From: Delphinapterus leucas
Lineage: Eukaryota; Chordata; Mammalia; Artiodactyla; Monodontidae
Assembly (NCBI RefSeq): GCF_002288925.2
Contig: NW_022098076.1
Location: forward strand, 68,243,323-68,307,322
DNA length: 64,000 nt
Reading direction: 5' to 3'
A model generated the notes under the pieces. It saw nothing but the letters and a program-made list of their open reading frames with translations, was not told where the DNA came from and did not search any database. Position 1 is the stretch's first letter, and each line of letters starts with the position of its first letter. Below are positions 46,361 through 55,640 of this stretch, one piece after another. The translations under genes and the position numbers were made by a program.

Positions 46361-46605
46361 GTGTCAGCTGTTCTTTTTTTTTTTTTTTTTTTTTTTTTGT
46401 TTTGCAGGCCTTTTCCTTTTTTGGCCTCTCCCGTTGCAGAGCACAGGCTCCGGACGCCCAGGCTCAGCGGCCATGGCTCACGGGCCCAGCCGCTCTGCGG
46501 CATGTGGGATCTTCCCGGACCGGGGCACGAACCTGTGTCCCCTGCATCGGCAGGCAGACTTTCAACCACTGTGCCACCAGGGAAGCCCGTGTCAGCTGTT
46601 CTTTT
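46361..46605 (-). mobile_element. CHR-type SINE, short form, facing its neighbour
   Basis: The head is at 46588 on the minus strand; the tail is a T-run at 46374-46398 (25 T). The target-site duplication GTGTCAGCTGTTCTTTT is 17 bp and perfect at 46361-46377 and 46589-46605. The part next to the tail (GCAGGCCTTTTCCTTTTTTG) differs from sister copies, which read GCGGGCCTCTCACTGTTGTG, perhaps by tail-side mutation or a different source copy. It is in inverted orientation to the SINE that ends about 160 bases upstream. Confidence 0.94.
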
Positions 46606-46869
46606 AACCCAACACCTAAATATTGCTCTTGAAAGTGACCTGTCTTGATACAAAGCCTTTTAAGTTTTCTTTTTTACAATTCATCTTCCTTATATACCAA
46701 ACGAAACGTCTTTTTTCATGCGAGAAAAGTGAGCTCTTGGGAGGAAAAAATACAAAAGATTTTTTTCATTCTGTGTGTATTAAGGCAAATCCTTTTTCCT
46801 GTCTTAATTGAATTCAGTTACACATTCAGAAACTTCACCACAAAGATTGGCTGAACTATTTTTCTTTTT

Positions 46870-47240
46870 AAATGAGGCCAAGTCTTGTTGGCACCTGTGA
46901 CGAGGACCATCCTGTGCGAGGGCGGGTTGCCAGCAGGTTTCACGTTCAAGGCCAGGGTTTGACTGCATCTGTTCGGCTTCTTCAAGAGTCTGCAGTGAAG
47001 CCACCTTGCAGGCCAGGGGCATGCCTCCTGCACAAGTATTATTGTCTCTGCTTTTCAGATGGTAGATTTGGAAACAAAGAAAGAGATCCATTCACTTTCT
47101 CTCATGCAAAAAAATGAATGAAGGAATTGCAAGATGCTGGGTGAAAAGTACACAATAACCCGGGGCCAATTTTGCAACCTCCTGTGAGGCTTAAACAATT
47201 TCAAAATAAAGAGTCATGTAAAAAAAATAAATAAATAACC
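46870..47240. other. Locally GC-rich segment ending in AATAAA and an A-rich tail
   Basis: Compared with the AT-rich surroundings, 46870-47060 is GC-rich and has several CpG sites. The segment ends with TTCAAAATAAAGAGTCATGT followed by A7 and AAATAAATAAATAA. An AATAAA hexamer about 15 bases before an A-rich tail is the layout of a retroposed mRNA or an old LINE end. I recognise no protein: both the minus-strand frame at 46804-47091 and the plus-strand frame at 46872-47117 are open but unfamiliar. No clear target-site duplication was found. Confidence 0.35.
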
Positions 47241-47459
47241 AGAACAGCTAAATGTGAAGAAACCAAGCTGTAATACCTAAGTATGGCTCTATCTTTAAAA
47301 AATCAATTAAAAAAATAAGAACAGAATAAAAATAAAACAAGTTCTTTTTTTTCTTTCTATTGGTTTAGCTACATACATATGAGGCTTACTTACTATGCCT
47401 TAAATCCTTTATAATTACACTTAGTGGGGAAAAAAAGAGCATTAGGTTATTCTTTAACC

Positions 47460-47551
47460 AAAGCAAAATGGATTTTAAATGGATATTTAAGTCTGTCTCT
47501 GTCTCTGTCTCCATCTCTTCCCCCACCTCTTTTTCTCCTTCTCTCCCTCTA
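47460..47551. repeat. Polypyrimidine tract with TCTGTC units
   Basis: TCTGTCTCTGTCTCTGTCTC is followed by CCCCCACCTC and TTTTTCTCCTTCTCTCCCTC. It is low-complexity sequence, and the serine/leucine/proline frame across it is an artefact. Confidence 0.85.
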
Positions 47552-47739
47552 CTCTGTGACAGTTCTGACATTAAAAATATTGCTAGATTACTCTAATTCG
47601 GTTGCATTAGGAAGGTACCACTCAGGCAAAAGTTTTGTAGAGCCTGGTTTAGGTCAGTTAGGTATGGGGAGAAGAAAAGGAAAAACAAAAAATCGTAATA
47701 AACATGTCATTATTGCTGTAGTTACCTGTAAAGGAAGGA

Positions 47740-47970
47740 CACCAGTTACAGTGGTTAGGAGCCCAGCTTATGAAATCAAACAGCTCAGATTCAAATCCTG
47801 ATCATGGCTCTTATATGTGACCTTTAGTGCTTAATATCTCATCTTTAAAACGGGGGTGACCATAATATTATCCACCTCTTACGTTTATTGAAAGGACCAT
47901 GTGAATTAATATATTTAAAGTACTTAGAACAGTGCCCAACATAGAATATTCAGTGTGTATTAACGTATTT
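47740..47970 (+). repeat. MIR SINE
   Basis: TTACAGTGGTTAGGAGCCCA, CAGCTCAGATTCAAATCCTG, ATCATGGCTCTTATATGTGA, GAAAGGACCATGTGAATTAA and ACTTAGAACAGTGCCCAACA follow MIR from its tRNA-like head to its tail, in sense. It is near full length. Confidence 0.85.
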
Positions 47971-48892
47971 AGCTAACTAAAGGCAAATATTTAGTACTGC
48001 CAAGTCTTCACAGTGTTTCTGGTTATTTGAAATACAGCTTATAAAACCTCACTTGAGAAGATCCTGAAATACGAACAGTAAAAGACTGTTGTGTCCTTGA
48101 CACCCAGCACATCACAGCTACTTTGACTCTCTTGTTGCACAATCCACTTTCCAAATGTATGTCAGGCAGGCACCAGTTTCTGCTGGGGTTTATCATACAT
48201 TATTAAAATGCCAACTTGCAGTAGGTATCTTCAAACTGGTAACTTGACAATGGCTATCTTCAAATCACTATAAGGTTCTACATTTTTACTTTGCTGGTAT
48301 GTTTCCCATTTCTTCTCCAGTATTAATTATCTGAATATACATTTTTTTAATTGATGTCCTGGGATATTTGTCTTAAATATGAAGGAGTTGCCTATATTTT
48401 ACTGGACTTCTTCACTGTAACTAGAGATGAAATTCAATAAGGTGAATAGACTTTTCCAAGACAACTTTGTAAAGAAGTATCTAGCATTTACCCAGTCACA
48501 CAGTTTTATTGACTTGCTTCACTTAAACAGTTTTCTTTATTCAGAAGCAGTTAGCAAAGTGTTCTGGATAATGAATAAGATGAATATTAATTGCTGATGT
48601 CCTAGCATATACTGATTTATTTTCAAGTTACAAAAGCAAGTGATTATTTTCCTTGAAGTAGTTTTGCAAAGGACACACATCTCTCATTTTTATAAGGCTC
48701 TATATTTAATTAGAATTAACCAAAGAAGGAATTCTGTGGGTTTTCATTGAAATTGTCATAGGAATCTCCTGAAATAATGTTGTTAATACTATAGATAATT
48801 TATATAAAACTTCATTACAGCAGCTACACTGACATTTACACTACTCCATCAATGGTCAATGTAATTATATTTTAAGTCATTTTACGATTTGA
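47971..48892. other. Unassigned AT-rich non-coding DNA
   Basis: No gene or named repeat recognised. Composition is uniform and CpG-poor. Confidence 0.55.
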
Positions 48893-48893
48893 T

Positions 48894-48924
48894 TAGTGTA
48901 GTTCAACTTTATTGAACTACACTA
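48894..48924. other. Perfect 13-bp hairpin
   Basis: TAGTGTAGTTCAA (48894-48906) is followed by the five-base loop CTTTA and by its exact reverse complement TTGAACTACACTA (48912-48924). The outer flanks do not pair. No mobile element was recognised around it. A related word, TTTACACTAATAAAG, occurs about 26 bases downstream. Confidence 0.95.
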
Positions 48925-49250
48925 TTTATCTGTATTTTATTTATTTATCTTTACACTAATAAAGATATTATTTGATCAGTTGTATAGGACTAGACACTCA
49001 ATAACGAAAGAGCTTAAAAATCTCATGCTCGAATGATAAGGTAGTTAGATTTGCTGGGCTGGTTCCTATCTCTTAAAATGACAGTGCTGACTTCAGAGAG
49101 TTCTCTGAGCCAAGGGCATGGTACATGAATGAGTAATAAGAGGTTGGAGACAAAAAATTACAGAAATATTCAAAGATTTTGGTATTTAAATGCAGTAGAT
49201 CTGTTTCTAGCTTGAGATGGAAAACATCATAACTTTGCACTATATGAAAC

Positions 49251-49576
49251 AATATGTTAGGTTTTTAAGCAACCTTCATACTGTTCTCCACAGTGGCCGT
49301 ATCAATTTACATTCCCACCAACAGTGCAAGAGGGTTCCCTTTTCTCCACACCCTCTCCAGCATTTATTGTTTGTAGATATTTTGGCACAGGGAGCTTAGC
49401 TCTATGTTCTGTGATGACCTGGATGGGTGGGATGGGGGGCTGAGTGGGAAGGAGGTCCACCAGGGAGGAGATACATGTGTACATATAGCTGATTTACTTT
49501 GTTGTACAGCAGAAACTAACACAACATTGTAAAGCAATTATATTCCAATAAAAAAAAGATTAAAAAAATATGTTAG
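49251..49576 (+). mobile_element. Short L1 insertion with 5' inversion
   Basis: The right part (about 49386-49566, plus strand) is the L1 3' UTR ending CAATTATATTCCAATAAAAA. The left part (about 49261-49385) is L1 ORF2 sequence in reverse orientation: GTTCTCCACAGTGGCCGTAT, CCACCAACAGTGCAAGAGGG, CCCTCTCCAGCATTTATTGT. Both pieces lie between copies of AATATGTTAG (49251-49260 and 49567-49576), a 10-bp target-site duplication, so they form one insertion. This layout is the known result of twin priming during L1 reverse transcription. Confidence 0.9.
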
Positions 49577-50684
49577 TACTCAGTGTTCCATCACCAAAAA
49601 AAAAGGAAGAAAAAAATGCAGCCAAATAAATTTTTAGTTTGTTAATTAAATCTTTAAGAAAGACTGTCAATCATAACCTCTCAGCCTCAGCAGGTGTAAT
49701 AGTTGAACATTACAACCTTTTTCAAAGTATACATCAAAATAAAATTGAATTACTAGTAGGAAGCCCAAATGATTTTTGTACTATTGAACTCATGAACTTT
49801 TTTATTACTGCTGCTGTTTCCTCTGTTTTACTTGAATAAGTCATATAAATTTAATTATGGTGTGACAGTTGAAGCTGCATTTGACATTTTCCACAATTTT
49901 CCTCACCATTCCTTACTTAGTAATGTACATACTGAAATAGCTGATAGGCTTTTAGTGAAGTTTGCACATTGACTAAGAGTAGTTAATTAAAACTTAAAAC
50001 AAGTAGACAATCAGTGTATCAAAGGGAAAGCACGATGATGTTCAGCCAAAGATGAGATACTTCCTTAGGAGAAGGAACTTGAGAATATAATAATTTAGTC
50101 TTCTAGATTGGTAGACTCCATTTGGTACTATAACTAATTGGATTTATTAACTAGAATCTTTTATTCCATTTGGAGGTAAATGACTAGATTCTAGTTTACA
50201 CAAGGAACAAGAAGGCTATTGTATACTTTTTTTTTTTATATTTACTTCTGAATAGTGTTGAATTGCTGGCTGAGTCTATGGATACGTGGCAAAATATTCA
50301 AGTATGATTGTAAGCTGGTGTTGCTTTATTTGTTGTTGGAATCACATATGTTTTGCTTTAGAAAGTAACTTGCAGTCAAGATGATCTAAAACTTTCTTAT
50401 ACCTACTTTTGTTATAGTCCATTGGCAGGCATTGGACAAACATGACCCTGCTTTATGTGTCAGTCAAAACATATTATTTGAAGTTAATTATAAGATTTGA
50501 TATCAGTATTTACCCTAGTAATCATTATCTTTCATGTATAAATAGGAAAAAACTTAAATAAGTTTAAACTAAAATAAAAATATCCAGAAGTGCTACTACA
50601 GGGACAGCAGGATCCGGGTTTTCCAATGAAATCATTACATCAGTCTTGTTCTTGTTCTGCTGTCACTTTCTTGTGTTCTTTTTC
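49577..50684. other. Unassigned AT-rich non-coding DNA
   Basis: No gene or repeat identified. A T-run at about 50229-50238 and a short A-rich patch near 50565-50580 are the only simple sequences. Confidence 0.55.
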
Positions 50685-50775
50685 TCCCTGTCCCTGTCCC
50701 TGTCTCTCCCTCTCTCTCTTCCTCTCGCCTTTCCTCCCTCTCTGCCTCCCCCTCTCATTCTCTCTCCAGTCCCCT
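50685..50775. repeat. Polypyrimidine tract with CCCTGT units
   Basis: CCCTGTCCCTGTCCCTGTCT leads into CTCCCTCTCTCTCTTCCTCT and more C/T-rich sequence. It is low-complexity; the frame at 50590-50856 owes its CPCPCLSLSL wording to it. Confidence 0.85.
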
Positions 50776-50801
50776 CTGCTCTGTTTTATCTTGAATTACT
50801 G

Positions 50802-50836
50802 GGTTCATCCTGAGGCAATGAACCTCAGGATGAACC
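50802..50836. other. Perfect 14-bp hairpin
   Basis: GGTTCATCCTGAGG (50802-50815), a seven-base loop CAATGAA, then the exact reverse complement CCTCAGGATGAACC (50823-50836). A G-T wobble could add a fifteenth pair. The stem is about half G+C. It follows a long C/T-rich tract by about 25 bases. Confidence 0.95.
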
Positions 50837-52344
50837 TTTCTGTGGTGAAAAGATAGATAACAGCAGCTTCAAGCTGCCATGATTGTAACATAGTTAACCC
50901 AGTGGTAAAGAAACTGTCTCCCTGCAGCATTCTCTGTAGGGGAAGACTCCCTTTGGCTTGTGTCACAAATTGGGTTTCTATGAGGCTGACTCTGAGAGAG
51001 TTTAGTTGACAGGATATTTGTTGGGATCAATGCTAATGGAAGACAGAGAGAAACTGGAGTGGGCAGAGGGAGAAGTTGAGCTGCTGTGCTGGCCCAGTGA
51101 CAGACTCCCCCAATGAGAGAATGCTTTTCAGAGTTGCCTCCCATTGGGTGAAGGTGGCTGGGTCTTTACATCCCTGAGTGGATCCATCATTGGATGTGGG
51201 TCACCCAGGGAAAGAGAGGCAATCTGAAGGGGCCCAACACTGAGCTTCTACTACTGACAGCATTTCCCACAGCTGAGACATGTCTTTTGGCAGTGCATCA
51301 CAGTGGCCACCCTAGCTTAGTTTGTTCTGAATTCCCAGCACTCAACCAATCCGTGTGTCCAAAGAATGGAGTCCATGAATTGACCTGTATTTTCCTATGG
51401 CTGGGGTGGGATTGGATGGTGTGCTGTCAACCCCATCTAAAACATGTAAAATTGGTTCCCCACAAAAAAAAGGTGAATTCAACTCCAGAAGAAGGAAGAG
51501 GAGGTGTTATACCAACATATACATGAAGATCCCTGACTTAGGTCCCTTAATTATGAAGCCAGGTTGTCTTTAGATTTCTAAAATAAAGGGAAATATGATG
51601 ATAGATTTTTATTCAGAAGATAGAATTTGGATATGTTTTAGTTCTAAACCTATCCTCTCCTTTGTTATAAAGCATTTATTAACTCACAATATAAGTAAAA
51701 GGACAGTTGGCTTGCATGAACTTCTTGTTCATATAAAGTTTATGATGTTACAGTTTTTTTCTGAGTTAAAGTATATAAAAATCCTATTCATTTTTTCCCC
51801 AAAATAATGTATTCTTATGTATATGAATAAATCTTACAAGGGAATGCATGTAGGAAAAGCTGAGGTTAAGTGATTTGACCAGAATCTCAAAGACAGTAGT
51901 AGAATCGCCCCATCTATTCATAATAATATTTGTAGTTCCGTTGTAAAGATTGATCATGTGTTTTAGCTCTTACTAAATTGTAACTCTTTGAAGATGGAGT
52001 GCTTTGCATGCCTTGTATCTCTTAGATCACATAACATCCAACCCTGCACAGTGTAGATATATAGAATATTTGCATAGTGTGTAAGTTTATGCTGATGGAA
52101 AACAAAGAGAGTAATCATGGATAGTTAAGCCTTATATTAAGTAAAATCATTAATGTCACCATCAGAAATCCAATATCATCTTCATTGACTTCAGTGTTAG
52201 TGCATTTAGCCTATCAGAGTCAACCTTAGGAAAAACTAGGTCAACCCTTTGTCATTTGACATATGGGGCAATATATTATTAGTGAGGATAAGTATCAGTC
52301 ACAAAATGTAAGCAGACTTGCACAAGCATGTTATAGAATGAAGA
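50837..52344. other. Unassigned DNA, GC-richer in its first half
   Basis: The stretch 50930-51500 is less AT-rich than its surroundings and reads like a diverged interspersed repeat (GACTCTGAGAGAGTTTAGTTG, then CAGGATATTTGTTGG), but I cannot name it. A short antisense MIR scrap may lie at 51855-51905 (GCTGAGGTTAAGTGATTTGA). No exon was recognised in the frames at 50869-51144 or 51194-51526. Confidence 0.45.
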
Positions 52345-52562
52345 AAATTTATTTACGGAGCCCCTGTTATATGCCAAACTTTCTGATTGGCTGTGAACAT
52401 ATTATCTCATTAAATCCTCAAAGTACTCTGGGAAATAGGTATTGTTATCCCCATTCTAAAAATGAGGAGACTGAGGCTCAGATGTACTTAAATGCTAACT
52501 TCTAAGAAAATTGTGGGATTCAAACACATAGCCTGGGCTCTTTCCATCTCACCAGCTGCCTT
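52345..52562 (-). repeat. MIR SINE (antisense)
   Basis: TTTATTTACGGAGCCCCTGT, TATATGCCAAACTTTCTGAT, AACATATTATCTCATTAAAT, ATCCCCATTCTAAAAATGAG and GAGACTGAGGCTCAGATGTA run in the order of reverse-complement MIR and reach the tRNA-like head near TGGGCTCTTTCC. Confidence 0.87.
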
Positions 52563-53024
52563 GAATTTTGTTTGCTTCTGGAAGATTAAAAAATATTTGT
52601 AGTAATAACATTTGAATACTAATAAACCACATGATAGTATTCTGATTAAAATGAACTATCCACTTTTTCAGAATCATCGCCGGTTTTTAAGGAAATATTA
52701 CCACCTGAAACAGGTTGTAATTGTCTTATTATTCCTGTGATTGTTATCTTGTTATTACTATACTTGCCCTAGCAATTAAGTAGGAGTGGATTTTAGTATC
52801 CTTATTTTAGAACTTAGAAACAGAAGCACAAAGTTGCATGTTAACAGAGCAATGCGTTTAGAAATAAAGTCATGAAGGTGCCTTTAAGACTTTTTAAAAT
52901 CTAAATTATTGATATCACACTAATGACCGTCAACATGATCTGAAATTCTGTTTTTAGAATATTTTCTTAATGCAGGACTTTTGTACTGTAACAACAGAGG
53001 AAAAATATTTTATAACAAATATTT

Positions 53025-53092
53025 TTGCTTATATTTTTATTGCTAGCTATAATGCATGTTGCTTATATTTTTATTGCTAGATATAATGCATG
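53025..53092. repeat. 34-bp tandem duplication
   Basis: Two head-to-tail copies, 53025-53058 and 53059-53092, begin TTGCTTATATTTTTATTGCT and end TATAATGCATG. They differ at one base (C against A in the middle). No transposon edge marks the unit, so replication slippage is the simplest cause. Confidence 0.95.
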
Positions 53093-53185
53093 TTCATTTA
53101 AAAAAAAAACTTACAAATACAGAAAAGTGAGATAAATCTAAAAGAAAAAAAATCCCAGCATTGAAAAATGTATAGTGTTTTAATG
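53093..53185. repeat. Possible old L1/HAL1-type fragment
   Basis: TGTTCATTTAAAAAAAAAAC, ACAAATACAGAAAAGTGAGA and AAGAAAAAAAATCCCAGCAT resemble a common old L1-type passage with an A-rich middle. The call rests on wording only and is weak. Confidence 0.35.
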
Positions 53186-54127
53186 TTGATTTTTTTGACT
53201 AGTACTAGTACCAAGATTCAATGGCACATTTACCCTTTGTTGAAAAAAAAGTTGTTCTTGAAATTACTTACTATGTTTTGTTGGTACATCCTACCTATTA
53301 TGGTTCCTGTTTATATATAGGAAAAAAAGTGTTTTGAAAGTTGAGGTCAAAATGTCATAATTCACTGCTCAATTTGCCTTACGGCAATACCAGACTTTGT
53401 AGTAATCATTTGAAAAATTTCCAAATCACATCAGTGTGCTTTGCCTTCAGAGAGCAGACACCATTTACTTTTAACCATCCTTTCGTCATGGGGAAGATTA
53501 AATAGAATCCATGGAGCCTGGAAAGGTGGGTGACAGCTGGGAGAGATTTTCTTAGAGGCCTCAGAGCCCTTCCACAGAGCCCTTCCAGAAGATTGATTAT
53601 GCAGTATTTTCTGCCAGTTCCTTTAGCTTTACCCAGGTTATCATCCTATCAGGAAACTTGGTACTTATCATGTTTCTGACAATTTAGATGACCTTAGGAC
53701 ATTCTTTTAATCTTCTCAAGCTGATTCTCTTTTTCAAAAATAAGAGTAAAGACCCTTAGACCCTCTAATCCATCTAAGGATGTTATAAAGAAAAATTCTT
53801 TTGTGTTTGGAAAAAAAATGTTTTAACTCTTATGGGTGCCATTTGTATTGACTGTTAAAACAGTAAACTAACTTGCCCTGAATGCAGTAGGAAGCACAGG
53901 CTGCCTTCTTACAGCAGTGAACGTTTACTGATATGTGGTTGATATTTTTCATTTCTGTACCAGGAGGTCAAGGTAGTTTCTTTGATGCATCATTACACTG
54001 AATCTTATCTTCCTCAATGCATTTGCTTGGGAATGAATTATTGCAAGTCAGGACATACTTATTTTGCGTTTTCACTCTTCCTTTAGCAACTTGGCCTTCT
54101 TGATTTGGGATTGGCTAGAAAATAATG
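53186..54127. other. Unassigned non-coding DNA
   Basis: A weak sense MIR-like phrase at 53688-53760 (TGACCTTAGGACATTCTTTT, TCTTCTCAAGCTGATTCTCT) is the only repeat signal. The segment 53430-53660 is of balanced composition and unique-looking. AGAGCCCTTCCA is repeated at about 53566 and 53577. Confidence 0.5.
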
Positions 54128-54313
54128 CCTCCCCAGTTATTTATTTATTTTCGCTTTTTTTTTTTCTTTTTAACATCTTTTATTGGAGTATAATTGCTTT
54201 ACAATGGTGTGTTAGTTTCTGCTGTATAACAAAGTGAATCAGCTATATGTATACATATATCCTCATATCTCCTCCCTCTTGCATCTCCTTCCCACCCTCT
54301 CCTCAGTTATTTA
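54128..54313 (-). mobile_element. 5'-truncated L1 3' end (antisense)
   Basis: The plus strand reads a T-run, then TTTTATTGGAGTATAATTGC, TTTACAATGGTGTGTTAGTT, TCTGCTGTATAACAAAGTGA and TCTCCTCCCTCTTGCATCTC, the reverse complement of the cetartiodactyl L1 3' UTR. A target-site duplication TCCCCAGTTATTTA (54130-54143) against TCCTCAGTTATTTA (54300-54313), one mismatch in 14, frames an insert of only about 156 bases. Confidence 0.88.
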
Positions 54314-55459
54314 AATGTCCCTTGTCAACTATTAGGAATAGTTAAAAAAAAATTGTGTGTGAAAGAAGTTAAGTCTTCTAGCTCTGTTTCCAAAGCTCAC
54401 TGAAACTGGCAGATGGAAACACAATAGCAATTGTGCAGCATGACTGCAACCCTGACACACACACACAACAGAAGTTGGTAATTGAGTTCCTTATTACAAA
54501 CAGGGAAGGGCCTGTTGACTTTCTCTAGTGCTAAAGAGTGTATACAGTTACTCTGTTGTGGCACTAGGGCCATCAAACACCGAGTGCTCTGAGAAGTGAC
54601 AAGGTGACCTGCTGTCCAGGCTAGTGCTGGCTGTGCTCATATGAGTCACTTGGGACAGCATTTTGGTGTTGCCTGACTGCTGTCAAAGCTTATTTCCTTC
54701 TCTGCTAACTGGTTGAAGGTGTGTGTACCAAGAGGAACTTTATCAGTCAGTGGTATATTGTAAATGATTTTGTCCCTGGCCCAAGCAAGAAGAGTTAATC
54801 AATTCATTATGGATGGATTACAGATCCCACCTTCTGTAACCTTTTTTTTTTTTTTTTTGATTATGTCAAAGGTTTGGAAATGAAGCACATGCTATTATTT
54901 GGAAACATTTCATTTCATAAGGATATCAAACATTAGGTCATTTGTTTCCTTTTGTCTCTCGATTATTTTCTTTCCTGCATGACGCTTGACACTTTGGCAG
55001 GCTAACAATTGAAGATAACCCGTACTAGAGATTACCTTTCATTGGAAAGCAGGTGTCATGTCTGATAATGAGTTAGAGCCAACTAAATCTAGGTCAATAA
55101 AGGTACCTTAGTTTACAGGATTAAGCAAGACTATATATGTGAAAATACTTAATGTCCTACACATATAAGATGTTAGTTTTAGTTTTGGCACCAACACTAC
55201 TAGTAAAACCCACACTAGTTCCCAAATTGCACTTTTTGTGCACTTTCAGAATTCACATGTATTTGCTATATTTATACTTTCCAACTTAAAGACAGTTGTA
55301 GGTCAAGGATCTGCCCGTTGAAATGTTTTCATCTGAAAAAGCAGCAGGTGAGGGTCTAGCTTTCTTGCTGTGATAAATGTCACTTCAGCTTCTCCCTCTT
55401 TCTTGCTGCTGAAATTGGGCATGGAGAAAGCTCCCACCACCATTCATTCACTCACCCCC
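54314..55459. other. Unassigned non-coding DNA with a T18 run
   Basis: An uninterrupted T-run lies at about 54842-54859 without a recognisable element on either side. The stretch 54860-55040 is unique-looking. No gene was identified. Confidence 0.5.
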
Positions 55460-55640
55460 TACCCTGCTTTATTTTCCTTATAGAGGTCATCATTCTCTTA
55501 TGTATTTATGTTCACAAGGGAATCAAGCTCCAAAAGGACAGGAAACTTTTGATAACTTATTGCCCACCATTATATCCCAGTCCTTAGAAAAGTGCCTGCC
55601 ATGAAGCAGTTATTCAAAAATCATTAGTCAAAAGAGTGAA
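55460..55640 (+). repeat. L2 3' end
   Basis: CTGCTTTATTTTCCTTATAG, then CTCCAAAAGGACAGGAAACT, CCACCATTATATCCCAGTCC and AGAAAAGTGCCTGCCATGAA match the L2 3' terminus, where the consensus reads CTCCATGAGGGCAGGGAC and then a GTGCCTGGCACATAG motif. Confidence 0.72.

Noticed and set aside
46804..47117. Frames of 82-95 residues on both strands considered as a small gene
   Set aside because: I recognise no protein in either strand. I kept the region as a finding because of its composition and its AATAAA/A-rich end, but not as a coding sequence.
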